Counted from the stretch's first letter, positions 43,284 to 52,793 are shown. The stretch is DNA of 64,000 nucleotides from Aliivibrio sifiae (GCF_002954715.1 NZ_MSCP01000001.1:963453-1027452); one strand, 5' to 3'. Notes: generated from the letters alone by a model not told the origin. Program-made: numbers and translations.

Positions 43284-44666
43284 TTAATGCACTATTTGCA
43301 ATTCATCGATTTCCATATTGATTTTTGTAGGGTTTTTTTGTAGCCAACGTAAACGCAGACTTAATAGAATCGCTGAAGTGGTTAAACCACCAATGAAACC
43401 AAACCAAAACCCATAAACCCCCATAGGTTCAACAATCCAATCGGTCATGCCAAGGATGTAACCTGTTGGTAGTCCAACAATCCAGTAAGAGACAAAGGTA
43501 CACTTAAAGATAGCAGTCATGTCTTTATAGCCACGAAGAGCACCAGCTGCCACAACTTGAACGGCATCGGTACATTGGTAAATAGCCGCAAGGAGCATTA
43601 GGCTTACCGCTAAGTTTACAACTTCAGTGTTGTCTGAGTATAAGTATGCGATTTGTTCGCGGAATAACAGCGTTAAAACAGCAGTACAACACGCCATTAG
43701 TAAACCAAAAGCAAGACCACAAAAACTCGCGATTTTTGCACCTTCAAGATCGTTTTCACCCAGTTTATGACCAACACGGATACTAACGGCAATCGCAATA
43801 CTCATTGGCACCATAAAGATTAAAGATGAGAAATTAATCGCGACTTGGTGAGCGGCAACAACGATAGAACCTAATGGTGAAACTAATAGAGCAACAGCAG
43901 CAAACAAAGTTACTTCAAAGAAGATAGATAAAGCAACTGGCAAACCTAATTTGAATAAACGGTAGATCTCTTTCGCTTGTGGTTTATTCCAGTTTTCATA
44001 CAAGTTTACGCGGCGTAGTTTTGGTGCGATAAAGGTATAAATAACCATGGTCACAAACATTAGCCAGTACACGATTGCAGTAGCAACACCACAACCCACA
44101 CCACCAAGTGCAGGGGCACCAAATTCGCCATAAACAAACATCCAGTTTAAAGGGATGTTAGCAGCAAGACCGATAAAACCAATGATCATGGCTGGCGTTG
44201 TTAACGACAAACCTTCACAAAAGCTACGTAATGCCTGGAACAGTAGGAAAGCAGGAGCTGCCCATAATACCGCGTGTAAATACCCTTGTGTTTTTTCGAA
44301 CAGCTCAGGCTCTACATCCATTGAAGCTATAATAAAGCCCGCATTATAAAGGATTAGCATAATAGGGATGGAAACAATCAAAGCTAGATAAATGCCTTGA
44401 TGAATTTCAAATGGGACTTTTTTAGACTTTCCTGAGCCGTTTAGTTGAGCGACAACAGGGACAAGTGCCATTAGCAAACCAACACCGAATAATACGGATG
44501 GAAGCCAAACACTTGCTGCAATAGCTACGGCAGCCATGTCGGTAGCACTTACGCCACCAGCCATTACTGTGTCAACAAAGCCCATGCCTGTTTGAGCGAC
44601 ACTCGCAATAAGGACGGGAGTTGATAATTTGATTAATCGAACGATTTCTTTCTGGTATCTGTGCAC
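43284..44666 (-). CDS. norM: NorM-type MATE multidrug exporter
   Basis: A 460-residue, 12-helix MATE exporter of the NorM/MdtK group, an inner-membrane Na+/H+-coupled drug antiporter. Typical segments are LSTPVLIASVAQTGMGFVDTVMAG at the N-terminus (only the first part quoted from the helix) and GVGCGVATAIVYW mid-protein. Length and start match NorM. It lies next to ribE as mdtK does in E. coli, supporting orthology. Confidence 0.9.
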   Translation of the reverse strand: MHRYQKEIVRLIKLSTPVLIASVAQTGMGFVDTVMAGGVSATDMAAVAIAASVWLPSVLFGVGLLMALVPVVAQLNGSGKSKKVPFEIHQGIYLALIVSIPIMLILYNAGFIIASMDVEPELFEKTQGYLHAVLWAAPAFLLFQALRSFCEGLSLTTPAMIIGFIGLAANIPLNWMFVYGEFGAPALGGVGCGVATAIVYWLMFVTMVIYTFIAPKLRRVNLYENWNKPQAKEIYRLFKLGLPVALSIFFEVTLFAAVALLVSPLGSIVVAAHQVAINFSSLIFMVPMSIAIAVSIRVGHKLGENDLEGAKIASFCGLAFGLLMACCTAVLTLLFREQIAYLYSDNTEVVNLAVSLMLLAAIYQCTDAVQVVAAGALRGYKDMTAIFKCTFVSYWIVGLPTGYILGMTDWIVEPMGVYGFWFGFIGGLTTSAILLSLRLRWLQKNPTKINMEIDELQIVH

Positions 44667-44929
44667 TACGTCACCGTATCAATATATGTGTAAATAAGGA
44701 ATATAACTGTTGATTCTTCATTACGGTGATGACCGCAATAAGAATAAAAAAGGTCTGATTGAGTGCTTTAAACAGAGGAACTGTTAAAGGTAAGCAGAAA
44801 GCCGACAGTATATAGAAGTCATCGCACTTCACAAAATGAAATATTAGACGTATGGTAGATATTTTAAAAAAAGAGATAGAGTAAAATAATACTCTTGAAT
44901 TATTTTTCTTATATTTATTGGAGATACTG

Positions 44930-45544
44930 ATGTTTACTGGGATTGTTGCTACTACAGCCAAGGTTATTGAGATCATCAAAAAAGAGAAGTTTCAAACTCA
45001 CGTTATTGAAATTCCTACGCCTTATGAGCAAGATTTAGAAGTTGGTGCGTCTGTTGCTCACAATGGTTGTTGTTTAACGGTAACGAAGATTAATAATAAT
45101 CAGGTACAGTTTGATTTAATTGAAGAAACACTGCGCTTAACTAACCTTGGTTTATTAAGCGTTGGGGATTCGGTGAATATTGAGCGCGCGGCTCGATTTG
45201 GTGATGAAATTGGTGGTCATTCAATGTCAGGACACATTGTCGGTGTCATGGCGGTTAGAGCTATTAATAAAACAGAAGAAAACTGTCAAATCTGGTTTGA
45301 TGTGCCGAGTGAGTGGTGTAAATATATTTTACACAAAGGGTATGTTGGTGTTGATGGGATCAGTCTAACGATTGGAGATGTCGATGAAAATGGGTTTAAT
45401 GTTAATTTAATTCCAGAGACACTAGAAAGAACCAATTTAGGCCAACGTAACATTGGCGATAAAATTAATTTAGAAATTGATCCGCAAACACAAGCGATTG
45501 TCGATACGGTTGAGCGTGTATTAGCGAATCAAAATAGAGCGTAA
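44930..45544 (+). CDS. ribE: Riboflavin synthase, alpha subunit
   Basis: A 204-residue enzyme that dismutates two lumazine molecules to riboflavin. The two homologous barrels are visible: MFTGIVATTAKVIEI...AHNGCCLTVT and GGHSMSGHIVGVM...GVDGISLTIGDV, with the usual FTG and GHS elements. I start at the ATG at 44930, preceded by GGAGATACTG; four upstream codons are not needed. No FMN riboswitch is recognisable before it. Confidence 0.94.
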   Translation: MFTGIVATTAKVIEIIKKEKFQTHVIEIPTPYEQDLEVGASVAHNGCCLTVTKINNNQVQFDLIEETLRLTNLGLLSVGDSVNIERAARFGDEIGGHSMSGHIVGVMAVRAINKTEENCQIWFDVPSEWCKYILHKGYVGVDGISLTIGDVDENGFNVNLIPETLERTNLGQRNIGDKINLEIDPQTQAIVDTVERVLANQNRA

Positions 45545-45554
45545 GACTAGGAAT

Positions 45555-45755
45555 TCAAAATAGCCCATCTTCAACACTATCGAAAGAAAAATTAACAGAT
45601 TGAGTCAGTGGGTTTACAACCATTTTCATTTCAATAGCACGATGACAAGATGGGCAGTCATCGTAGATTTGCTGACTTGGTTGATTTTTGTCTATGACTA
45701 AACCAATAGTGTATTGGCAGTTAGGGCACTTAATGTCTTTTCTTATATAATTCAT
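45555..45755 (-). CDS. CPXCG-motif cysteine-rich zinc-ribbon protein
   Basis: A 66-residue protein with two Cys pairs, CPNC and CPSC, 25 residues apart, forming a probable zinc ribbon, with an acidic end (DSVEDGLF). This fits the CPXCG family of small gamma-proteobacterial proteins of unknown role. AGGAG lies 8 nt before the ATG at 45755; the GTG one codon upstream is possible. It converges on ribE with a 10-nt gap. Confidence 0.8.
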   Translation of the reverse strand: MNYIRKDIKCPNCQYTIGLVIDKNQPSQQIYDDCPSCHRAIEMKMVVNPLTQSVNFSFDSVEDGLF

Positions 45756-45955
45756 CACAATAACTCCTACTTAAATTAGTATTTCAATTCTCACCCTAAC
45801 GAATGCTTAGCCTTAGAGTGAGTCACTTTGTTTAACATGGATAAAACGAAAAGAGACAACAATGTGATACGTAGATAATAAGAAAAAGAGTTCATTTTAG
45901 AAGTAAATTAAGTGGAAAAGTTGATCAGGGGTTTAATTTATAAATTTGTTACAGT

Positions 45956-45983
45956 TATAGGGTAGACAATTACCTACCCTATA
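45956..45983 (-). terminator. Hairpin after the fructosamine kinase gene
   Basis: TATAGGGTAG and CTACCCTATA are perfect 10-nt arms with an 8-nt loop, 11 nt past the stop. The T-run is lacking, so termination is only probable. Confidence 0.5.
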
Positions 45984-45993
45984 AACTAGCGGT

Positions 45994-46863
45994 TTATTTT
46001 TGATTAAGGTTTAACTTATCGATGAGTTGTTGGGCATGGAACATGTATTCACCACCAAACATGGTGCAATGGTTAAGTACGTGATAAAGGCTGTATAAAT
46101 GTTGACGAGTCTCAAAGCCTTCTAAAATAGGAGAAACAGATTCGTACCCTTCAAAGAAACTGTCTTGGAAACCACCAAACAGTTCAGCCATTGCAAGGTC
46201 ACACTCGGGATCGCCCCAATAAGAAGCAGGATCATAACTTACAGGGCCTTTTACACTGAGTGCAATATTGCCATGCCAAAAGTCGCCATGTAATAGTGCT
46301 GGTTTAGGTTGATGATTGTGTAAAATACGTTTTGTGTTTTTGACTAGGGTTTCTATATCGCCGAGGTCCATGCCTTTTTCACGCAGCAATTGCAATTGCC
46401 AACCGATACGCTGCTCAGCAAAGAAGCAATCCCATCGCCTATGCCAAGTATTTACTTGCAGTACGTTACCTAGGTAATTATCACAATCAAATCCATACTC
46501 TAGTTGGTCTCCCCATGAGTGGTGGTTAGCAAGGCTTACACCAAGTTCATAGGATGTTTGTTGATCCATTGGTTTAGTAGGTAGAAAGTTCAAAACTAAA
46601 AAAGAGTGTTCTTTTGTAGTGCCAACATGAAGAGGGGATGGGACAAACATGTGGTCTGATTGGTCAAGTTGAGTCAGGCTTTCCACTTCTGTTTCAAAAA
46701 TTGGAAGTTCTGCGCGTTCATTCACCTTAACAAAGTAGCGTTGAGTTCCATCGCTGATCATATAGCAGTCATTAATCTCGCCACCATTGACTGTTTCACG
46801 TTCAGAAATGATAAAAGGGCGTCCCGTTACATCAGAGATTTGTTTTGCGATAGCCTGCCACAT
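45994..46863 (-). CDS. Fructosamine kinase family protein
   Basis: A 289-residue kinase of the fructosamine-3-kinase/YniA family, which phosphorylates sugar-amine adducts and so helps repair glycated proteins. The APH-like catalytic motif is LLHGDFWHGNIA, followed by YDPASYWGDPECDLAM with the metal-binding Asp. The N-lobe has GGEINDCYMI and RYFVKVN (ATP-binding Lys). A perfect 23-bp dyad lies 35 nt upstream of the start, which suggests specific control. Confidence 0.92.
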   Translation of the reverse strand: MWQAIAKQISDVTGRPFIISERETVNGGEINDCYMISDGTQRYFVKVNERAELPIFETEVESLTQLDQSDHMFVPSPLHVGTTKEHSFLVLNFLPTKPMDQQTSYELGVSLANHHSWGDQLEYGFDCDNYLGNVLQVNTWHRRWDCFFAEQRIGWQLQLLREKGMDLGDIETLVKNTKRILHNHQPKPALLHGDFWHGNIALSVKGPVSYDPASYWGDPECDLAMAELFGGFQDSFFEGYESVSPILEGFETRQHLYSLYHVLNHCTMFGGEYMFHAQQLIDKLNLNQK

Positions 46864-46897
46864 AATTACCTCTCTTTGTTGTCTTAAAAATCACTTA

Positions 46898-46920
46898 ATT
46901 AAGAATAGTGTATTCTTAAT
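46898..46920 (-). promoter_or_regulatory. Operator-like palindrome upstream of fructosamine kinase
   Basis: ATTAAGAATA-GTG-TATTCTTAAT is a perfect dyad with 10-nt arms and a 3-nt centre. The position fits an operator in the fructosamine kinase promoter. I do not recognise the motif. Confidence 0.6.
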
Positions 46921-47140
46921 AAATATCTGTGAACTAAAGCTAAAAAATACGCCGATTTTTGAGGAATCGCTTAAATGATTGAGTTTAAAGAGATGGTGTA
47001 TGAAAAGTTATGTAAAATTTGTTTGTCAATATAAATGGAAAGAGTTTGAGAGTTATTCTCTATTTTGATAAATTAACCCAAAGAGCTTATATAAAATAAG
47101 CATTTATCATTATTATGAACCATTACAAGACGGACAGATT

Positions 47141-47476
47141 ATGATTGTCAACACTGAGGGTTACCACGCACTGATTGAATACCTTACCGAGCATTTGTCT
47201 ATTTTTGCTAATCAGCAAGGGGATACAGGTGAAGAGACGGTAGAAGATATCGTAAATGATTTAGTGGCTTCTAACTTGATGGCTGTTTTCCAACAAAATC
47301 CAGAGTTGGACGCCGATGTACGATTTACGTTATTGCGTGAAGCTGATGCTGTTGTTGCAGATTTAGGTGAAGTATTAGCAGGTGCTTGGGTTCAAAAAGC
47401 GACAAATGAACAAGTTATGTTTTTAGATGACTATATTGGACTTATTAAAAACCTATTCGATAGTGCATTTAAATAA
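47141..47476 (+). CDS. DUF3802 family protein
   Basis: An acidic 111-residue soluble protein, all-helical in appearance (EYLTEHLSIFANQQGD; VEDIVNDLVASNLMAVFQQN), matching the DUF3802 family of Vibrionaceae and relatives. It has no catalytic motif. Its function is unknown. It is monocistronic, upstream of a convergent terminator. Confidence 0.8.
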   Translation: MIVNTEGYHALIEYLTEHLSIFANQQGDTGEETVEDIVNDLVASNLMAVFQQNPELDADVRFTLLREADAVVADLGEVLAGAWVQKATNEQVMFLDDYIGLIKNLFDSAFK

Positions 47477-47500
47477 TCACGATTAAATTTATCTGCAACA

Positions 47501-47541
47501 CCAAGTAAAATAGGGATCTAACCGGTCATTATTTTACTTGG
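47501..47541. terminator. Bidirectional hairpin between convergent genes
   Basis: CCAAGTAAAAT and ATTTTACTTGG form a perfect 11-bp stem with a 19-nt loop. Confidence 0.6.
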
Positions 47542-47564
47542 GCCGTTTCTATTGTCTTTCTTTC

Positions 47565-48044
47565 CTATAACACTCTTCTTACTTGCCAGAATGCTTTTTT
47601 CCAATATGGGTTATCTAAACTTGAAATGATCACGCCTTTTGAAGTCGAAGCATGCATAAACTCACGATTACCAATATACACACCGACATGCCTTACTTTT
47701 ACGCTGGTTTTAAAGAAAATAAGATCACCTTTCTTTGCCTCTGATAATGGAATTTTTATTCCAGTAACTACTTGATATTGAGTTGTTCTCGGTAACGACA
47801 ATTGATGAAGGTTACTTAATGCATCTTGTGTGAAAGCAGAGCAATCGACTCCATTTTTATTGGTACCACCATATTTGTAAGGAACTCCTTGCCATTCTTG
47901 AAAGTAGTCTTGGTAGTCATTTGATTGTGATAGCTGAGGGTGTTTTTTCTCTATCTCTTGCTTTGTTAGTTGTGGCGATGATGGGGAAGAGGCGCATCCA
48001 AATAAACCGAGTAAAGCAAGAACACAGATAGATTGGCGAATCAT
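47565..48044 (-). CDS. NlpC/P60 family lipoprotein
   Basis: A 159-residue lipoprotein (MIRQSICVLALLGLFGC, lipobox LFGC) with an NlpC/P60 cysteine peptidase domain that cleaves peptidoglycan stem peptides. The catalytic Cys is in GVDCSAF and the His in RHVGVYIGNREFMHAS. I use the ATG at 48044 with AGGA upstream; a frame from 48107 would bury the lipoprotein signal. It resembles the short Spr/MepS- and NlpC-type envelope hydrolases. Confidence 0.92.
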   Translation of the reverse strand: MIRQSICVLALLGLFGCASSPSSPQLTKQEIEKKHPQLSQSNDYQDYFQEWQGVPYKYGGTNKNGVDCSAFTQDALSNLHQLSLPRTTQYQVVTGIKIPLSEAKKGDLIFFKTSVKVRHVGVYIGNREFMHASTSKGVIISSLDNPYWKKAFWQVRRVL

Positions 48045-48474
48045 AATCAATCCTAGATGATAAAAAGGCAATGCACTATTTTGACCGATAATTGGTAGAA
48101 AAAGCAATATTAATACGAATATCAGCTAGACCGGAGTTTGGCTATTTTGGATGAGTTTAATCACTTTATTTATATCATGATTTGAATCACATTCTTCTTA
48201 GATAGGTATGCTTTGATGGTTTAAATGTTGATTTTGTAATGCTTTTCGGCTTCTTGTTAATTTAAAGTTTTATCTTTTGAGTTATTTTTGGTTGAAATAT
48301 CTACAGGTGAAACATTTTGTGACATTTCGAACTTTCATTGAATTTTACAATCATGTAACCTTTGCGTGAATTTTGGAAGTACTTACTTTTAACGAAAGCA
48401 CTTATTATTTAACCATTTGTATGAGAATGGCGTGCTGAATTATAAAAGGGTAAGACAAAAACAAGGAGTTACAG
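48045..48474. promoter_or_regulatory. Divergent region between NlpC/P60 and AbgT genes
   Basis: About 430 bases without a credible gene. It holds both promoters. CATGA-N6-TCACA at 48177-48192 is a possible imperfect CRP site. The AbgT start has AAGGAG upstream. Confidence 0.4.
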
Positions 48475-50067
48475 ATGAGTTCGTCTGCATCGCAACAACA
48501 AAATCAACAGCAGCCAAAAAGGCCGTTGTTCACTCGTTTTCTTGATTCAGTAGAATACTTAGGAAACCTTTTACCACACCCAATTACTCTTTTTGCAATC
48601 TTTTGTGTGGCAATTCTCGTTTTATCCGGTATCGCTGGTTATTTTGAATTATCAGTAATGGATCCTCGTCCAGAAGGGGCGAAAGGTCGTGCTGCTGATG
48701 GTATGATTCATGTCGTTAGCTTATTTAATGCTGAAGGCTTACAGCTTATTGTGACTAACTTAGTGAAAAACTTTGTTGGTTTTGCACCATTAGGAACAGT
48801 TCTAGTTGCAATGCTTGGTGTTGCAATTGCTGAACATTCAGGGATGTTATCTGCAGCTATGCGTGGCATGGTAATGGGTGCATCTAAGCGTATGGTTACA
48901 GTAACCGTTGTTTTTGCTGGTATTATTTCAAATACAGCCTCTGAGCTTGGTTATGTGGTACTTATTCCTCTAGCTGCAATGCTTTTCCACTCACTAGGTC
49001 GTCATCCGCTTGCTGGTCTTGCTGCGGCGTTTGCTGGTGTATCTGGTGGTTATTCTGCAAACCTTCTAATTGGTACGGTTGATCCACTGCTTTCTGGTAT
49101 TACTGAAACAGCAGCGCAAATGATTGACCCAACATATACGGTTGGCCCTGAAGCTAACTGGTACTTTATGTTTGTATCAACTTTCTTTATCTCAATTACT
49201 GGTGCATTTGTAACTGAGAAAATTGTTGAGCCTAAGTTAGGTAAATATCATGATGAAGAGGCTTCAGAAGACTTATCAAATGATAAAATGGGTAAGTTGA
49301 CTGCCGTTGAGAAAAAAGGTCTTAAATTTGCAGGTGTTGCTGTTCTTGTTGTGAGTGCATTACTTGCATGGACTATTGTTCCGGCAGATGGCGTATTACG
49401 TTCAGCTAATGGGACGGTATCTGGTTCTCCATTCCTTAAGAGTATTGTTGCCTTTATCTTTGTATTCTTTGCAATCCCAGGTTTTGTTTATGGCAAAATT
49501 GTAGGTACGATGAAGAATGATCGTGACGTCATTAATGCAATGGCGACATCAATGTCTTCAATGGGTATGTATATTGTACTTGTGTTCTTTGCTGCACAGT
49601 TTGTTGCTTTCTTTAAGTGGACTAACTTTGGTCAGGTAATTGCTGTAGGTGGTGCGAGCTTCTTACAAGATGTGGGTCTTACTGGTCCAATGCTGTTCTT
49701 CGCATTTATCTTAATGTGTGGCTTCATTAACTTAATGATCGGTTCAGCGTCTGCACAGTGGGCAGTAACGGCTCCTATCTTCGTTCCTATGTTAATGCTA
49801 GTAGGTTATGCTCCTGAGACAATTCAAGCGGCTTACCGTATCGGCGATTCAACAACGAATATCATCACTCCAATGATGAGCTATTTTGGTCTTATTCTTG
49901 CGGTAGCGACACGTTACATGAAGAACCTAGGCATAGGTACACTGATCGCAACCATGCTTCCATACTCAATCTGCTTTATGTTTGGTTGGAGTATTCTGTT
50001 TTACCTTTGGGTATTCGTATTTGGTCTGCCTGTAGGGCCAGGGGCGGCAACGTTCTATACACCATAA
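48475..50067 (+). CDS. AbgT family transporter
   Basis: A 530-residue inner-membrane transporter of the AbgT family (p-aminobenzoyl-glutamate importer; some members export sulfonamides). Family segments include LPHPITLFAIFCVAILVLSG, PLGTVLVAMLGVAIAEHSG and GDSTTNIITPMMSYFGLILA. There are about a dozen helices and a short Gln-rich N-terminal tail. The substrate is probably aminobenzoyl-glutamate or a similar peptide. It is monocistronic with a clear terminator. Confidence 0.92.
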   Translation: MSSSASQQQNQQQPKRPLFTRFLDSVEYLGNLLPHPITLFAIFCVAILVLSGIAGYFELSVMDPRPEGAKGRAADGMIHVVSLFNAEGLQLIVTNLVKNFVGFAPLGTVLVAMLGVAIAEHSGMLSAAMRGMVMGASKRMVTVTVVFAGIISNTASELGYVVLIPLAAMLFHSLGRHPLAGLAAAFAGVSGGYSANLLIGTVDPLLSGITETAAQMIDPTYTVGPEANWYFMFVSTFFISITGAFVTEKIVEPKLGKYHDEEASEDLSNDKMGKLTAVEKKGLKFAGVAVLVVSALLAWTIVPADGVLRSANGTVSGSPFLKSIVAFIFVFFAIPGFVYGKIVGTMKNDRDVINAMATSMSSMGMYIVLVFFAAQFVAFFKWTNFGQVIAVGGASFLQDVGLTGPMLFFAFILMCGFINLMIGSASAQWAVTAPIFVPMLMLVGYAPETIQAAYRIGDSTTNIITPMMSYFGLILAVATRYMKNLGIGTLIATMLPYSICFMFGWSILFYLWVFVFGLPVGPGAATFYTP

Positions 50068-50107
50068 TAGGTAATAGAATAAGCGCTTCACAATAAACAC
50101 TTAAAAC

Positions 50108-50133
50108 AAAGGCGATCTTCGGGTCGCCTTTTT
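50108..50133 (+). terminator. Terminator of the AbgT gene
   Basis: AAAGGCGA pairs with TCGCCTTT across TCTTCGGG, followed by a T-run. Confidence 0.88.
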
Positions 50134-50334
50134 TGTATTTAACCACAACTAGAACTGAGTTCTTAATTGTTTTACACTGGCCACGTTTAATGAAAGTAGT
50201 GGTGTATTATTATGAAATTAATTCCTTTATTGAAACAACCTCAGATAGATTAAGGTGATGTGTTTTGAACGTGAACATATCGCCACAATTAAGCGTTCCG
50301 TGGCAAACTAAAATGAAACAAAGAGAACAATGTC

Positions 50335-50973
50335 ATGACAAAAAAACACTGGTCAAAATTTCAATTATTGAATGAAGTAAACACAAACCCTAACATTTCA
50401 ATCAAAGGCTCTCATAGTTATTACAGTGACTGCTGGGATGAGGGGTTTGAGTATTCTGTTGTCCGTTATTTACATGGTGATGAAGTCAGTCGTCAGTGGG
50501 AACCTCGTTGGGAAATAGATAAGCTTTATATTGGTGATTATGTCTGTATTGCCGCTGAAGTGATCATTTTAATGGGGGGGAATCATACCCATAGAGCGGA
50601 TTGGTTTTGTCTTTATCCTTTCATGAATACGATTGATGAAGCTTACGAAAGTAAAGGTGATACGTATATTCATGATGGTAGTTGGCTTGGCATGCGCTCA
50701 ATGATCATGCCTGGAGTAACGATTGGCGAGGGTGCTATCGTTGCTGTAAATAGTGTAGTAACAAAAAACGTTGAACCTTATAGTGTCGTTGGTGGCAGCC
50801 CTGCAAAGTTAGTTAAGTATCGCTTTGAAAAAGATGTCATCGATGAGCTGCTTACTTTAAAAATATATGATTGGGCGCAAGATAAATTTGAAGCAATGCA
50901 ACCGTATTTATCTAACTCAGATATGGGCAAGTTAAAAACGGCGATAGAGCGTTACGATAACACTCATAAGTAA
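50335..50973 (+). CDS. Hexapeptide xenobiotic acetyltransferase (Vat/CatB-like)
   Basis: A 212-residue left-handed beta-helix acetyltransferase. It shares HSYYSDC, IGDYVCIAAEV, MGGNHTHRADW, GSWLGMRSMIMPGVTIGEGA and VVGGSPAKLVKYRF with the Vat/CatB family, including the His of NHTH in the catalytic position. It is clearly more distant from classical CatB than the enzyme at 12.6 kb. The acceptor is unknown. Confidence 0.85.
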   Translation: MTKKHWSKFQLLNEVNTNPNISIKGSHSYYSDCWDEGFEYSVVRYLHGDEVSRQWEPRWEIDKLYIGDYVCIAAEVIILMGGNHTHRADWFCLYPFMNTIDEAYESKGDTYIHDGSWLGMRSMIMPGVTIGEGAIVAVNSVVTKNVEPYSVVGGSPAKLVKYRFEKDVIDELLTLKIYDWAQDKFEAMQPYLSNSDMGKLKTAIERYDNTHK

Positions 50974-51003
50974 TATAAATGAAATTCAAATAATAAAATA
51001 ACG

Positions 51004-51038
51004 AATAGCCTTTCATTAATTGAAAGGCTATTTTTTTA
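51004..51038 (+). terminator. Rho-independent terminator
   Basis: AATAGCCTTTCA-TTAAT-TGAAAGGCTATT, a perfect 12-bp stem followed by T residues. Confidence 0.92.
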
Positions 51039-51103
51039 AATCATTGGTCATCATATTTGAATATGAAAATGACACTTAATTAATTGCATTGGTATTATTT
51101 ATA

Positions 51104-51131
51104 GAGAGGAAGGATAATGGGGCTTAAATGA
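51104..51131 (+). promoter_or_regulatory. Leader mini-ORF before the pseudouridine synthase
   Basis: A strong ribosome site (GAGGAAGGATA) precedes ATG-GGG-CTT-AAA-TGA (51117-51131). The stop is followed directly by an in-frame ATG of the pseudouridine synthase reading frame (51132). The main gene has no ribosome site of its own, so translation may depend on termination and restart at this leader. Confidence 0.5.
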
Positions 51132-51149
51132 ATGACCTATGTTGTGATT

Positions 51150-51848
51150 ATGCGCCTTGATAAATTTATATGTAAAAGTACACAATTAACAAAACCAGAA
51201 GCGATTGCAATGATCGAAGAGGGTAAAGTGAATATCAATCGTGACGTTGTCACGGCTGTGTCAACCCAAGTCCATGAAAATAATCAGGTAACTTTAAACG
51301 GTATTCTTTTAACGCTTAGGCCATTTCGTTACTTAATAATGAATAAACCTGCTAATACCATTTGTTCAAATATCGACGAAGCTTATCCCTCATTGTTTAA
51401 CTACATTACTGAAGGCAATAATGCAGAGCTACACGTTGCAGGACGTTTAGATGCAGATACAACAGGGTTAGTTCTAATCACCGATAATGGTAGTTGGTCT
51501 TACAATATAATTACGCCAAGCAAGAAGTGTGAGAAAGTTTATCGAGTTGGTTTACGTAAACCGATAACAGAAGATGCAACCGAAAAGTTTGCTATAGGTC
51601 TTCAATTGCAAGGCGAATCTCAACTTACGCGACCAGCAAAGTTAGAGATTATTACCTCAAAAGAAGTGCTTTTAACAATTACGGAAGGGAAGTTTCATCA
51701 AGTAAAACGCATGTTTTCTGCAATTGGTAACAAGGTAATTTCTTTGCACCGTGAAAAGATTGGAGAGATAACTCTGGATGTAGAAGAAGGTGAATGGCGT
51801 TATTTGACGAGTGATGAAATTCAATCATTCAATCTGAAGGTAAAATAA
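51150..51848 (+). CDS. RsuA-family rRNA pseudouridine synthase
   Basis: A 232-residue enzyme isomerising a specific rRNA uridine. The N-terminal S4 domain starts MRLDKFICKSTQLTKPEAIAM; the catalytic region has GRLDADTTGLVLITDNG, with the active-site Asp in RLDADTTG, then GKFHQVKRMFSAIGNKV. The family norm MRLDKF favours the ATG at 51150; an ATG at 51132 would add six residues and is favoured if translation restarts after the leader mini-ORF. RsuA itself modifies 16S U516; the exact target here is uncertain. Confidence 0.9.
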   Translation: MRLDKFICKSTQLTKPEAIAMIEEGKVNINRDVVTAVSTQVHENNQVTLNGILLTLRPFRYLIMNKPANTICSNIDEAYPSLFNYITEGNNAELHVAGRLDADTTGLVLITDNGSWSYNIITPSKKCEKVYRVGLRKPITEDATEKFAIGLQLQGESQLTRPAKLEIITSKEVLLTITEGKFHQVKRMFSAIGNKVISLHREKIGEITLDVEEGEWRYLTSDEIQSFNLKVK

Positions 51849-51903
51849 GTAAGGTTAGGTTCAACCTTACTTATCAGCCGTTCTTTCTCACTTAAATGAT
51901 AAT

Positions 51904-52707
51904 CTATTTATTTCTAAATGGTTGAGTAAGCATTTTATCTAAGCGCTGTTCTTTTTCTTTTCGGAAAAAACCAAGGCCAATTTTCATCTCTTCATGGCCA
52001 TCTTGAGGTCTCACTAAATATGTTTTACCAAAATAGTCCCAAATGGATAAAAAGAACCCATAGTTATTGTGCATTTCAGAGATATGAACGGAATGGTGCA
52101 CTCGATGGAAATCAGGAGTTACCAATAATACTCGGACATAACGATCCAACCATTTTGGAATAAATAAGTTACTGTGATTAAACATCGCACTTACGTTCAG
52201 AACAACTTCAAATAAGATCACCGCTTCAACAGGGATGCCTAATAATCCAATCGCAGCTATTTTGACAAGCATTGAGATAATTATTTCAATTGGATGAAAG
52301 CGAGTGCCTGTAGTGACATCGATATCTTGATCTGAATGGTGCATACGATGTAAGCGCCACAATAGCGGTATACGGTGAAATGCACGATGTTGCCAATAGA
52401 TTAACCAATCTAATAATAAGATCGATAATAGTCCGGTTAGAAAAGTAGGAGTGCCTAAATAATTAAACAGTCCCCATTGTTCTTGATGAGCAATTAAAGC
52501 TGCATCTACGGCTAATAAAGGTAAAGCTAAACGAAGAATGACGCTATTAAAAAAGACCAATCCAATATTATTTAACCATCGTGTTGATTTTTTTTGAGTC
52601 AAAACTTTACGCGGCCATTTGTATTCCGCCAAAGCAAAAATGATGAATGCAGTGATAAAACACCCTAGTCGTAGGGTATCACTTTGTTCAATCCAGTTAA
52701 TTTCCAT
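51904..52707 (-). CDS. Sterol desaturase / fatty acid hydroxylase family protein
   Basis: A 267-residue membrane-bound di-iron oxygenase-type protein. The histidine boxes are HRAFH, HRMHH and HRVHH (with NHS and TRFHP in between), held between hydrophobic helices. Such enzymes hydroxylate or desaturate lipids. No sterol pathway is apparent, so a fatty acid or lipid substrate is likely. It is divergent from the DTW gene. Confidence 0.88.
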   Translation of the reverse strand: MEINWIEQSDTLRLGCFITAFIIFALAEYKWPRKVLTQKKSTRWLNNIGLVFFNSVILRLALPLLAVDAALIAHQEQWGLFNYLGTPTFLTGLLSILLLDWLIYWQHRAFHRIPLLWRLHRMHHSDQDIDVTTGTRFHPIEIIISMLVKIAAIGLLGIPVEAVILFEVVLNVSAMFNHSNLFIPKWLDRYVRVLLVTPDFHRVHHSVHISEMHNNYGFFLSIWDYFGKTYLVRPQDGHEEMKIGLGFFRKEKEQRLDKMLTQPFRNK

Positions 52708-52793
52708 CAGGAATTCTCTTATAGAACTTGTTATTACTCATACTGTAAGTAAAATGCGCTTTTTTTTCCATATAAATAGCTTGGTTATTACAA

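Noticed and set aside
44667-44929. Possible FMN riboswitch before ribE
   Set aside because: I found none of the conserved RFN segments, and the leader is short and AT-rich.
44671-44979. 102-codon open frame upstream of norM, minus strand
   Set aside because: It runs across the ribE ribosome site and start and has the composition of a shadow frame.
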